Below, piece by piece: positions 21,710 through 33,180 of a DNA stretch of 64,000 nucleotides. Within the stretch, counting starts at the first letter, position 1. Each line of letters starts with the position of its first letter. The stretch is from the NCBI RefSeq assembly GCF_000471905.2, contig NW_006500347.1:3899167-3963166 (forward strand), read 5' to 3'. A program made the translations under genes and the position numbers. The notes beneath the pieces are model-generated. The model made no database searches, was not told the origin of the DNA, and saw only the letters and a list, made by a program, of their open reading frames with translations. This DNA comes from Amborella trichopoda. Taxonomy: Eukaryota; Streptophyta; Magnoliopsida; Amborellales; Amborellaceae.

Positions 21710-24020
21710 TGATTAAGAAATGGCGCATGTTGAGTAAGCATCTCATAAGAGCGGTATCCATCCAATTAATGGCATACCTTAAATCCAATTAAAGGCTGGT
21801 CTACCTCAAAAACTGCGATTAGTGGCCTACCTTAAAAACTGCGATTTATGGCCTACCTTAAATCCAATGGCTAAGGGTGGCCTACCTTAAAAACTGCGAT
21901 TAATGGCCTACCTTAAATCCAATTAATGGCCGGCCTACCTTAAAAACTGCATTTTTATATATCATGAATCCATCCAATTATACATTTTTATATATCATGA
22001 ATCCATCCAATTATGCATTTTTATATGTCATGAATCCATCCAATTATGCATTTTTTTATGTCATGAATCCATCCAATTATGCATTTTTTTATGTCATGAA
22101 TCCATCCAATTATTTTTATATGACATGAATAAATCCAATTAGTTTTATATATCATGAATCCATCCAATTATGCATTTTTATATATCATGAATCCATCCAA
22201 TTATGCATTTTTATATGTCATGAATCCATCCAATTATTTTATATGACATGAATCCATCCATATTTTTATATATCATGAATCCATCCAATTATGCATTTTT
22301 TATATGACATGAATCCATCCAATTCTTTTTATATATCATGAATCCATCCAATTATGCATTTTTATATATCATGAATCCATCCAATTATGCATTTTTATAT
22401 GTCATGAATCCATCCAATTATTTTTATATGACATGAATCCATCCAATTATTTTTACATATCATGAATCCATCCAATTATGCATTTTTATATATCATGAAT
22501 CCATCCAATTATTTTTATATAATCATGAATCCATCCAATTATTTTTATATATCATGAATCCATCCAATCATTTAATGGCATAAATCCAATTAATGGCCTA
22601 CCTTAAAAACTGCATTTTTATATATCATGAATCCATCCAATTATTTTTATATATCATGAATCCATCCAATTAATGGCATAAATCCATCCAATTATTTTTA
22701 TATATCATGAATTCATCCAATTAATGGCATAAATCCATCCACTTATTTTTATATATCATGAATCCATCCAATTATTTTTATATATCATGAATCCATCCAA
22801 TTAATGGCATAATATATCATGAACCCATCCAATTATTTTTATATATCATGAATCCATCCAATTAATGGCATAAATCCATCCAATTATTTTTATATATCAT
22901 GAATCCATCCAATTAATGGCATAAATCCATCCAATTATTTTTATATATCATGAATCCATCCAATTAATGGCATAAATCCATCCAATTATTTTTATATATC
23001 ATGAATCCATCCAATTAATGGCATACCTTAAAAAGGGAAGAGGGAAGAACATATCATATTTTGCATTTTTATATATCATGAATCCAATTATTTTTATATA
23101 TCATGAATCCATCTAATTAATGACATACCTTAAAAAGGGAAGAACATATCATATTTTGCATTTTTATATATCATGAATTCATCCAATTATTTTTATATAT
23201 CATGAATCCATTCAATTATTTTTATATATGATGAATTCGTCCAATTATTTTTATATATCATGAATCCATCCAATTAATGGCATACCTTAAAAAGAGAAGA
23301 ACATATCATATTTTGCATTTTTATATATCATGAATCCATCCAATTAATTTTCCAATTAATAGCATACCTCCAATTAATTTTCCAATTAATGGCATACCTT
23401 AAAAAGGGAAGAACATATCATATTATTTGGATGTAAAATTCTCTTAGGAAACGATAACCCGGTACATCATGAATCTTTTTATATATCATAAATTCATCCA
23501 ATTAATGGCATACCTTAAAAGGGAAGAACATATCTGAATATATCTTATTATTTGGATGTAAATTTGGAAATAAAATTCTCCTAGGAAACGATATCCCGGT
23601 ATATTATGAATCTCGGTTGATCCTAAATCTCAGATCGGCTCACTGATTTTTTATATATCATGAATCCATCCATTAATGGCATACCTTAGAAGGAAAGAAC
23701 ATATCTCGCATACCTTAAAAGGGAAGAACATATCTTATTATTTCGATGTAAAATTCTCTTAGGAAATGATTCCATCCAATTAATGGCATAACTTAAAAGG
23801 GGAAGAACATATCTTATTATTTGGATGTAAAATTTCCTAGGAAACGATGTATCCAGCCGGATCAGGTCATCGGTTTTTTAAACATTATGTCATGAATCCC
23901 GGTATATCATGAATCTTGAATCGGGTCACCGATTTTTTAAACACTATATCATGAATCCATCCAATTGATGGCATACCTTAAAAAGGGAAGAACATATCTT
24001 ATTATTTGGATGTAAAATTC
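21710..24020. repeat. Composite minisatellite array
   Basis: The array begins with alternating 'ggcctaccttaaaaactgcg' and 'taaatccaattaatggc' units (about 21760-21950). It then passes into dozens of copies of ATCATGAATCCATCCAATTA joined by linkers. The 33-base form with TGCATTTTTATAT dominates to about 22400. The 29-base form with TTTTTATAT follows. A roughly 51-base higher-order form with 'atggcataaatccatcc' runs to about 23010. The last kilobase adds larger units containing 'aaaagggaagaacatatc' and 'tatttggatgtaaaattctc'. On the minus strand each unit carries a TATATAAA-like string. Non-coding; it ends about 1.4 kb before the UGT pseudogene. Confidence 0.9.
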
Positions 24021-24343
24021 TGCTAGGCAACGATGTATCTTAATCTAGACAAAGCTAGTAGAACCTAAAATCGAGTCATGATCATATACAACATCGGCAC
24101 ATACAATGTTTATCTGAACAATAAATTTCTCTATATTTATAAATAGAATGATATAAAATGCATTACAAGAAAGATATCTTGACAGGTAATCCTCCAATTA
24201 ATGGCATAACTTCAAAGGGATTACTTACTTTTTATGAATTTGAATCTCATTTCATAAAGAGAAATATAATTACATAGATACATTTACCCCCACAGTATAT
24301 TTTACGTCATACCATATGGATTTATATTTAGGAAAAAGTATAT

Positions 24344-24697
24344 ATAAGGTGTCAACGTACAAGTAAGGCGCACCCAAAAAATCCACGGTCTTTTCTATGC
24401 TGTAAAACTCACAAATCGATCATCTCAATCTCAACATTCATAGATATAGAAAATCAAAAGACGATTTTTAATCCTAAAAATAGTTCATCTCCGTACACAT
24501 TATATGGACCATAAATTTCCAATATTTTCAAGTGTGTAATAGATCTGCTTGATCGTCATGATTTCTAAAACTTCAAATTTCATTTGAGGGCAGCAATAAA
24601 TGTTCATATCATCACAAGACTATGCATCACCAGCCTTGCATTTGTGGTTTAGTTTTGAGGTGGACCTTACTTCAATAGTATAAGGTTGACACCTTAT
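24344..24697. mobile_element. MITE with AAGGTGTCAAC termini
   Basis: Terminal inverted repeats ATAAGGTGTCAAC (24344-24356) and GTTGACACCTTAT (24685-24697) bound 354 bases. The interior ('atctcaatctcaacattcat', 'aatattttcaagt', 'tctgcttgatcg') is related to the interior of the GAGCC-TIR MITEs, though the termini differ. Non-coding. Confidence 0.7.
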
Positions 24698-25377
24698 ACA
24701 AACGTAATTTTGATTGTGAAGTCATACCATATGAATGAAGTAGTCACTCACACTTGATATGCTCGAGAGGTTAAGGGCACCAACTAATATTGAATCTCAT
24801 CCCTGTCTTACCCAATTTTTTTTATTTTCCCTTTTTGTTCACAAATAAAAACTCTCTTTTTTCACCCAAAACACTCCGAGTTTTTCATACTGTTCAAAGG
24901 TGGTCTCTTTCCAAAATCCATTTTTGCAATGGATCATAATTAATCTTCATCACCAATATCATGTCTAAGAAAAATGGAATTTAAATCTTAAAAATCGATC
25001 TTGAAAGGTTTCAAAAACCCTATTCTTCATATATTTTTATACATTTCATTGAAGTAAACCACACACTCTACGTAGAAAGCTACTTTGTAAAGAAACCCAA
25101 GTAGGATGAGTTGGAAATTACTCTAAAAAAAAGGAAATTAATAATATCATACAAATTTATTTCTTATTCATGGCTCCCACTACTTAATAACTCCTGTTTC
25201 TAAACCCTCGACAGTCCCCCAAGATCACAACACAGAGAAGGAGAGAGAGAGATTAAATTTCACCTGAAAGACAGTAGAGAGAGAAAGAGAGAATGAAAAG
25301 CAGAGTGAGAAAGAAGATAAAATGGAGGACAGGGAGTTACCCTGCAACTGCTTGATCCATTGGAAATCACCCTTCGT
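24698..25377. other. Flank and start of duplicated block A
   Basis: From about 25075 the sequence ('agaaacccaagtaggatgag', 'ttggaaattactct') matches block B from about 53450, which marks the left edge of the segmental duplication. Nearer the gene it holds 'cccccaagatcac' and GA-rich DNA shared with block B. No separate gene. Confidence 0.5.
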
Positions 25378-25440
25378 CTATATATAAATATAGGACCACC
25401 CAGTCACTTTGAGCTCACCACCTAAACCTAAGAGAGAGAA
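25378..25440 (+). promoter_or_regulatory. Core promoter and short leader of UGT copy A
   Basis: TATATATAAATA at about 25380-25391 lies some 50 bases ahead of the ATG, after a GA-rich tract (25240-25310). The ATG context 'gagagagaaATGGC' is favourable and identical in the paralogue. Confidence 0.65.
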
Positions 25441-26886
25441 ATGGCAACTCAGTTAGTCCTCTTCCCAAGCCCAGCAGTGGGGCACTTGGTGTCCATGGTG
25501 GAGTTGGCGAAGCGCCTCCTCCACCATAACCCCACCGCCTTCTCCATCACAATCCTCACCACCCAATCCCCCTTTGGCCCTGGCGCCGCTGCCACCTACA
25601 TTGCCAATATCTCTGCGTCCGCACCGCTGGCCCTCCAATTCCTCACACTCCCTCTCCCACCTCTCCTTCTCCCCTGAAAGCAAAGGCGAAGTGCTCCTCA
25701 GCCTTTTCATCGGCGCCCACAAACAATCCATTGCTGAAGCCCTGAAATCGCTCTCCCCGGTTCGAGCCTTCATCACTGATCTCTTCTGCACCACCATTCT
25801 TGACACTGCGGCTGAAGCTGGTGTTCCGGCGTACAACTTCTTCACTTCTGGCGCTTCACTTCTTTCTCTAATGCTCTATCTCCCTACACTTCATGACCAA
25901 ATTGCATCGGAATTTACGGATTTGAAGGAGCCGGTGGCGATCCCCGGCATGACGCCGTTGCCACCACTCGACATGCCCACGACGCTCATGAACAAGACCA
26001 ATGACGCATACACCTGGTTCTTGTACACTCCCGCCCCCTCCGTGAGGCAGAGGGAATTCTTGTGAACACCTTTGAAGAATTTGAGCCTCAACCCCTCAAG
26101 GCCTTACCCGATGGTCAGTGCCTACCTGGCCACCCCACGCCCCCAGTCTACGCTGTCGGCCCCCTCCTCAACCTTGATGAACAGCAGCCCCCTGCTAGCG
26201 AACCTCACGAGTGCTTGAAATGGCTCGGCACCCAGCCAGATGGCTCGGTCCTGTTTCTGTGTTTTGGGAGCTGGGGCGCCTTTGAGCCAGCCCAGGCCAA
26301 GGAGATCGCTCTTGGGCTCGAGCAAAGCGGCCATCGTTTCCTGTGGTCTCTGCGAGGTCCGCCAAAGGAAAAATTCTCAGGCCCCACCAATGCAGACTTG
26401 GAAGTGCTGCTCCCAGAGGGGTTCATAGACCGGACGAGGGAGCGCGGGATGGTGTGGCCGACATGGGTGCCGCAGGTGGCGGTGCTCGCACACCCTGCAG
26501 TCGGTGGGTTCGTGTCGCACTGTGGCTGGAACTCGATTCTGGAGAGTGTGTGGCATGGCGTGCCTATCCTGGCCTTTCCCCTGTACGCAGAGCAGAGGCT
26601 GAACGCATGGGAGCTGGTGAAGGACATGGGCGTGGGCGTGGGCGTGGGCGTGGGCGTGGGCTTGGGCGTAGGCGTGGACGTGGAGGTAGATAGCGGTAGC
26701 TGCGGTTTGGTGAAGGCTGAGAAGTTAGAGAAGGCAGTGCGGCGATTAATGGAGGCGGAGGAGGGGCAGAGAGTGAGGCGGCGTGGGAAGGAATTGAAGG
26801 AGGCGGCGAGGAAGGCGGTTGAAGAAGGGGGCCCGTCGTATGCCGCTCTAGCAACGGTGGCTGGCAAATGGGTCCAAGAGAAGTGA
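25441..26886 (+). pseudogene. UGT88-like UDP-glycosyltransferase, frameshifted copy A
   Basis: Family-1 glycosyltransferase related to group E (UGT88-type) enzymes that glucosylate flavonoids and other phenolics in the cytosol. It is collinear with the intact copy at 54035. Relative to that copy it has a net loss of 5 bases near 25633-25665, which puts a TGA at 25675-25677, and a 1-base loss near 26027-26032 ('ttgtac.actccc'). The two losses together restore the frame, so the middle (about 25670-26030) is conserved in another frame and the C-terminal half from about 26062 is open to the TGA at 26886. The PSPG box (WVPQ..HCGWNS..AEQ) is intact at about 26467-26598. A Gly-Val hexamer run follows at 26628-26666. 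As read it would make only a 78-residue fragment. It may be a recent pseudogene, or one or both indels may be assembly errors. Confidence 0.85.
26628..26690 (+). repeat. GTGGGC hexamer microsatellite in UGT copy A
   Basis: GGG occurs every six bases seven times from 26628 to 26666, and imperfect units follow. It encodes alternating Gly-Val in the enzyme frame and fits the G3N3 quadruplex pattern on the sense strand. Confidence 0.85.
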
Positions 26887-27285
26887 ATGGTCTTCGTCGT
26901 CGCCGTTGCATAGCTTGATTGCCTTAATTGTTTTTCCATAAATTTCGAGTACTATCTCTCGCGACTTTTTTTTTTTTCTCTACGTTGACCTATTATTTGG
27001 CAAGGACAAACCTTGACATGAGGGTGTTTTCTTTTCACAAATGTAAAGAGTTGTCTGGTATTCGTATTACCAAATAACTAGATTATTTGTTAAGTTCATG
27101 TTTGATGGTGTTGGTAACTAGATTATTTGTTAAGTTGATGTTTGATGGTGTTGGTACCGGACAGTAATATAGTTCTATATTGTCTGGCATTCGTATTATT
27201 CAACAACTTTTTATAATCCCCAAAACCTTGTTTGTCCTTTATTCCCCTCATTTCTTTCACTTCTTTCTTCTCTTTCCACTCTTTC
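26887..27285. other. 3' flank of UGT copy A
   Basis: It is shared in part with block B (55484-55680). A two-copy repeat of about 42 bases ('taactagattatttgttaag' with 'atgtttgatggtgttgg') lies at 27075-27156. It ends at the target site CTTTC (27281-27285) of the solo LTR. Confidence 0.55.
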
Positions 27286-30212
27286 TGATATGACCCCACT
27301 CCCTACCATCCCCATCGGACCCACACAGGGCTAAGCTTGGGCCCGTTGGAGGACAATAGGGCGTGGAATCGCAACCACAGGTTGCAAGCACCACTCTGGT
27401 TGGAGTGCGCCCAATCACTTGAAAAAAAAAGAATTTTCATTATCAAAGCCAACTATGAAAGAAATGAAAAACAAAACACATTATACATAACCATAGTCTG
27501 ATACACAAACAAGTCCCAAAATATATATAACAGTAATAAAATAGTACATATAAGTCTAAGGTACAAAAAATCCAACATCCAGACATTGTCAAAATAAAAT
27601 GGACTATATGGCCAAACCACCAACTAAAACATATATTGCAATATGGAGTTTCAACTGAAGGGGAGTAAGAGACCCCAAGTGCAATCACCAAGTCACGCTG
27701 CTCCAAACACGCTGGCTATCACTCTACATGGAGGAGAAGTTGAAAGAGTGAGCTGTAAAGCCCAGTAAATAGATCTAGGTGCCATGAAATCATGTTTATC
27801 ATGACAATAATCGGGTTTATGCTAGTCTTACAAAGCATGGAGTGATGAGTCAAATTCATATCTTACACACGTGTCTCGTACGATTCGTTTCATGGTGGAG
27901 TAATAACTAAATTGATCGATCTGATATGATATGGACAAAGAGTCGATCAAATCATTCAAGCATGAGTCTTATAACAGATCAAAACAATTAGGCATGTATA
28001 TGTTAAGCATAATCAATATCAAGATATACTAACTAACTAACTACCTAACTCTTGAAGTAGAAGCTCCACTGATGCCTAGAGCCTCTACCATTTCATCAGG
28101 AGGGAAGCACCACTAACGGTTCACTCCGTTGTGTAGTGCCTTACACACAGTCCCCAATGCGCTTTGGGGCATTTTGATAGGCAGGGGCCTTACAAGATAC
28201 AACCCTCTCATGTGTCTTTTTGGAGAGAAAGCATTACACTACCAAAGGGGTCCCAATGAGTAGTGCCTCACATAGATTTTGGGGGGCGCAACCCTCCCAA
28301 ACACACACACTCCTAACTCTCATCCTATCATAGAGAGTTAGGAAAATATCACAACTACCAACACATATATCTCATCATATCATCGCAGGGGCATGTCTCC
28401 ATGCACCCATAGCTTATCACGAGCATGTTATCATGCACACATATCTCATCAGTAGCATGTTGCCATGCACACATATCTCATCAATAACATGTTGCTATGC
28501 ACATATATCTCATCAGTGGTATGTTACAATGCACACATATCTGATCAGTAGCATGTTGCCGTGCACACATATCTCATCAATAGCACCTTGCAATGCACAC
28601 ATATCTCATCAGTGGCATATTCCATACACATATATCTCATCAATAGCATGTTCTTATGCACATATATCTCAGCAAAAGCATGTTATACATATAAACAAAA
28701 ACGCCACTATATCATATTATCATGCTTTTTAGCTCAATAGACATTATCATGTCAATATCATGCTATATATCAATGCAACAGACATCATCATGTCATATTA
28801 TCATATTTATTAGCTCAAGAGACATTATCATGTCAATATCATGCTATATATCAATGCAATGGATATCACTATGTCATATTACTGGGTTTCCAAGATGAAC
28901 ATTGTCCACCTCTAAGCTCATATCATTAAATTTAACAATTATTTAACCTTGCAACCAAATTTATGAAAATGTAGACTCATAAAAAGACAAAAATATTGGT
29001 TTAAAGTTTGTTAAACTATTTGATGTTCTCGTCTTGCGCAATAGAAAATCCAAGGTGACACCTTACTGAAAAAAATGACCATATCTTTCAGACCATAAGG
29101 CATTTTATCATGATTCCAAAACTAATTTTAAACTAGACTAATCTATCTAGCATTTCAAAGTGGTTTGACCTCATTTGGGTACATTTTGGTATGTGAAATG
29201 CTTCACACAAAAACAGGTTAAATCCCTGGAATTTTATTTCATAAATCTGCTTCAATAAATGGTTAATAACTTTCAAATTAAATGATATATCAACAAAAGG
29301 TTTTTTCCATGTAGAAATACATTCAATATACTACTGACCCACCAAAATTCATGGTCTAAGGCAAGGTTCAAGGTAGTCTAATGATCTCTCAAACAGGGAC
29401 CACAGTTCTGAAAATCAAAATGCTCTTCAAAAGATTATTAATAGCATGCACTAGCACCCACACTCACACCCATAATCGAATTTCACATTTTGATTAGGTA
29501 AGGAAACATGCATTAACATAAGTATTAAACCATGAAAACTAAATCCACTTACCTATTCCAAATCAAAACCCTCAAGATGCAATATTCTACAAGCTCCACT
29601 TCAATTGTCAAGCTTCAAGTGGAGTGGGTTCAAGGTTGAGAGGTTAAAGATGTACGAAGGTTAAATGACTAAGGGAGAAGAAGGAGAACGTGGGGGAAAG
29701 AGGGGCAAGTGAGGGAGTGGGAGGAGAGAAAAAGAAACCAAATTGATTAGTAGATGAAAGGGGTATAAATAAGCATGAGGGGTGGAAGCATACATGTGCC
29801 ACATGACACTCAAGTGATCATGCATGAGGAGAGAGAAGCAAGCATAGAGAACACAATGATGAGGGTGGAAGCATGGATGAGGAGAGAGAGAATGTGAGAT
29901 GAGAGATACTCTATACCACCATGCACCACCCGCGTGCTTATCCACCGCATTCTAACACATGTCCGTCAATCCACGCTTAATAGCGCTCATCTACACGCGC
30001 CCGTCAATCTGCGCTCAGCACTCATCCACCCGCGCTCTCAAAATGTGCCCATCAATCCGCTCTCAGCGCTCATCCACCTGCGCTCTCAACGTGCGCCAGT
30101 CTACCCGCGCTCAGCAACAACACTCTTATCTATCTGAGCCCAACTGCACATTTATCTGTCCGTGCCCAACTGCGCACTTATTCATTACTTTGGGAAAGTC
30201 CCGGACTTAACA
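27286..30212. mobile_element. Solo LTR, 2.9 kb, inserted in duplicated block A
   Basis: The 2927-base unit starts TGATATGACC and ends GGACTTAACA. It is flanked by the 5-bp duplication CTTTC (27281-27285, 30213-30217). The paralogous block B has the unoccupied site (about 55675-55690, 'ctctttccaaccc'). TG..CA ends and the 5-bp duplication mark an LTR left by recombination. It contains a tandem row with hairpins (28390-28690), a TATA-like 'ggtataaataagc' near 29761, and CGCGCTCA-rich DNA near the right end. No coding region is recognisable. Family uncertain; the length suggests Ty3/Gypsy. It is younger than the block duplication. Fossil. Confidence 0.8.
28390..28690. repeat. Tandem repeat of about 33 bases inside the solo LTR
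   Basis: About nine units of the form 'cacatatctcatcagtagca' plus 'tgttgccatg'. The first units contain the small stem GCATG-N4-CATGC. Later ones are decayed. The open frame through it (28433-28732) simply reads the repeat. Confidence 0.75.
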
Positions 30213-31449
30213 CTTTCTAACCCAACGCTCATCCTCTCTGTGGAGCAGCCATGTAAAGCTTCACATCCACGGATATTTGGTTGTGCTACACCATGCTAGA
30301 GAGTTTCCGGTAATACTACGACCGGACAAGAACTTAACAAAGAAATTAGTTGTCCGTTAATAAGAATGCCAGACAACTCTCCACATTTGCCGAAAGAATA
30401 GGGTCCTGTGCCGAACAAGAGGGCAACTTAAGAACAAAAAAACATCGTCGGGGTGGTACTCATAATTTATGGTAAAAATAACATCATACGGTAAAATCCC
30501 CCAAACAATGTCCATACAAAATTGCTCTTTAATGATTCATCTAGGGCTGGCAATTGGCGCGGAAAACTGTGGCATGAAGTCTAGGGTCGCCGGCCCCACC
30601 TAGCCATTTTTTATTTTTTCTCATTTGTTTTTACCTCGACCCTAGACCTGCTTGTTGCCACCCTTAGATGAATCTGATATTTAACCATGAGATTATTTTT
30701 AAAAATAAAGGATCTCCATAAAAGTCTCTTCAAAATTAAAATTTGGATTTTGAGTTTTGAACACAACTGTGACTATACAACCATACAAAAATTTTGGGCC
30801 TAAAAGTCGTTATATCGCTCGAGGGAGTGAACGCAGAAAATGCTCCGGCGGGCGCATAGAATCGTTTGAATTGTTTTATAATTATCTAATCCCTCCTCCC
30901 TTGGACTCCTCCGAGCCCATTCACCACCACCCAATCCTGCAGCGACTCTAATTTTTCCATCACCATGTCCAATTAAATTGGTGACTCAAAATGTGAACCT
31001 ATTGCACTCGGTCCAAGTCTTTAAGCCGAGGGTTGTAAAATTGTTTGAATCGTCTGATCCAGATTAAGTATTATAGTTATTGTTCTGGATCTCTTAATAT
31101 ATCGAGATCCGACAGTGTCCCCAAGAACTAGTATGTTCAAGTCGGTCCGTACCGATCATTTATCAAAGAACCAGTTCATTTCTAATAAATTCGGATCTGG
31201 ATCATGTATGTGGTAACCATTCCACATCCCCAATCTATCAAGATCTAGTTGTATCCCCTAAAACTAGACCCCCAATATATTGGGATCTAATCGTAATCCC
31301 TAGAAATAGCCGGTTCAATTCAATAGTTTGTACTGGTTATTTACCAAAGAACCAGTTCATTCTTAATAAACCATATTTCTTAAACGATTATCGAATAAAA
31401 AGTACTATTGTGGGGCACACCAATCTCACTTATATTAGCAAGTATTATA
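30213..31449. other. Block A downstream DNA, shared with block B
   Basis: This matches block B at about 55685-56490 and 57900-58306. Landmarks include 'tgattcatctagggctggca' (30534), 'cccttagatgaatctgat' and 'gtaaaattgtttgaatcgtc' (31036). There is no intact gene, only noncoding duplicated DNA. Confidence 0.65.
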
Positions 31450-31956
31450 GGGCAGTGATTTTATGCAACAGTTGTATCATAATATAATGCAACAATTTTC
31501 AAAAATCATGTTAGAGCCATTTGTTTGATCCAAATTTTAAAATATACACTCTTAATGAACAATAAAAAAAAAAGAACTTAGAAAGTATTTTTTTAGTCCA
31601 ATTAACATAGGCCATTCATTTTGATAAGATGCTTAGATCTAGGCCTTAAAAGGATTTTTTCGTTTCCATTTTTTTTAGGTGGCTTTATTATGAACAATGT
31701 TAAAAAAGAAAAAAATGATTTTGAGTTTGTAATGGCTAAGATATTGAAATTTACCAAATGAATGGCCAAGATTTGTTGTTGAAGGGGACTAATTTTGACC
31801 CTACCTAGGGTTCAAATTGAACTTTTTTGTTGGGGGAGGATTGATTATTGAGATGAAGAGAGTGCGTGTGCAAAATTATGGATCATACAAATACCATAAA
31901 TATAATTTTTTAGAAATATGGTTGCATTATACTATGATACAACTGATGAATGCCAA
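31450..31956. mobile_element. MULE-type MITE with 9-bp target duplication
   Basis: 507 bases flanked by AGTATTATA on both sides (31441-31449, 31957-31965). Subterminal inverted repeats share 'cagttgtatcata.tataatgcaac'. Block B has one AGTATTATA at the matching unoccupied site (58298-58306). A 9-bp duplication is characteristic of Mutator-like elements (some hAT elements make 8 bp). Non-coding, so non-autonomous. Confidence 0.8.
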
Positions 31957-33180
31957 AGTATTATAACATTTACCTCTCCCTTATACATATTTGACCTCAT
32001 TGGCAAGACCTTTTACTATTGACGTGGAGTTCGCAAGGTGACTCTCTCTCACAATCTTTCGATGTAGGATATATCTACCTCTACTTCAAAGTTAGTGCTT
32101 CCCTTATCTCTCTTTCTTGTTTCTACATTCGTGATGTAAAAGATGGGTGGCTTGAACAATTTAACAATATAAACAGGCTCTACATTAGTGATTTAAAAGA
32201 TGGGTGGCTTGAACAATTTAACAATATAAACAAGCTTGTGTATAATCCAATCCGTATTTGTTTCTACATGAGTGTGAACAATTTAACAACATAAACAAGG
32301 TCGTGTATAATCCAATCCATGTTGCGGCATGTAAGCAATTATAATGCTTATGTTGGTCTTTACTCACGATTAAATCATAAATTACAAAAACGAGGGAAAA
32401 TGATGGACTAAAATTAATATTTATTACATTGGCAGAACCTATACCGAGTTTAACATATGCCATGTCAAAACAAAATAAAGACGTATTTTTCAATTGTCTG
32501 TTTCCATTTTATTTTTTAAGTTATTATATTTTATTTTATTACATTTCCATTAACATCTCTATCTCTCTCTTGCTCATACAAGGGTATGTTCGTCTACAAA
32601 ACTGGAAGTCTATAAAATAAAATTTATTTGTCATTTTTAAATTAATAATATTTATTTTTTATATAATTTACCAAAAAATAAAAGTACATATAATTAAGTT
32701 TTAACTACATATAATTACAAAGAGAAATTCCATATAATTAATTTACAAAAATTAGGATAATTATATTGAAATTATTATTGTTTATTTATCTTAATAACTT
32801 GTTAAACTTATATTCATGTAAATATGATTAATTAAAAATAGGTTAATATTATTATGTTGAATGATATAATTATGTAAAAATTGTTAAATTATTTGCTATA
32901 ATTGTGTTAAAATTGTTATTGCTGTACAGAAATTTTTATTGTTATAAATACATTAAAACATCACGTAATTTAATGTATTATATTGCTACATTAGTAATAA
33001 GTTGTTATTGTTGTATAAATTATGCTACTTTCATTTTTAATATAGATTGTAATTTTAAATTAATATATTTATAAATTACACATGTAGAAACAAATAACTT
33101 ATTTTTAATTTGTTATATTTATAATAACTTATTTTATAGAGCAATAAAAAATAAATTTAATTTTAAATTGTATTAAGATC
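31957..33180. repeat. End of block A, running into the AT-rich dispersed repeat
   Basis: 31966-32610 matches block B 58310-59300 with internal duplications of 'gatgggtggcttgaacaatt'. From about 32610 the AT-rich repeat begins, shared with 59320-59690 and, inverted, with 21405-21640. No gene. Confidence 0.55.

Noticed and set aside
21948-23010. CRISPR-like regular spacing
   Set aside because: Units are head-to-tail minisatellite copies without unique spacers, in a plant nuclear context.
26205-26939. Long minus-strand frame (244 codons) opposite UGT copy A
   Set aside because: Antisense shadow of a G/C-rich coding region and the hexamer run; Pro-Thr and Arg-Pro repeats are its reverse reading.
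28433-28732. His/Ser-rich frame
   Set aside because: Reads straight through the tandem repeat of the solo LTR.
29934-30210. Two overlapping frames near the right end of the solo LTR
   Set aside because: Short CGCTCA-type repeats keep them open; no protein features.
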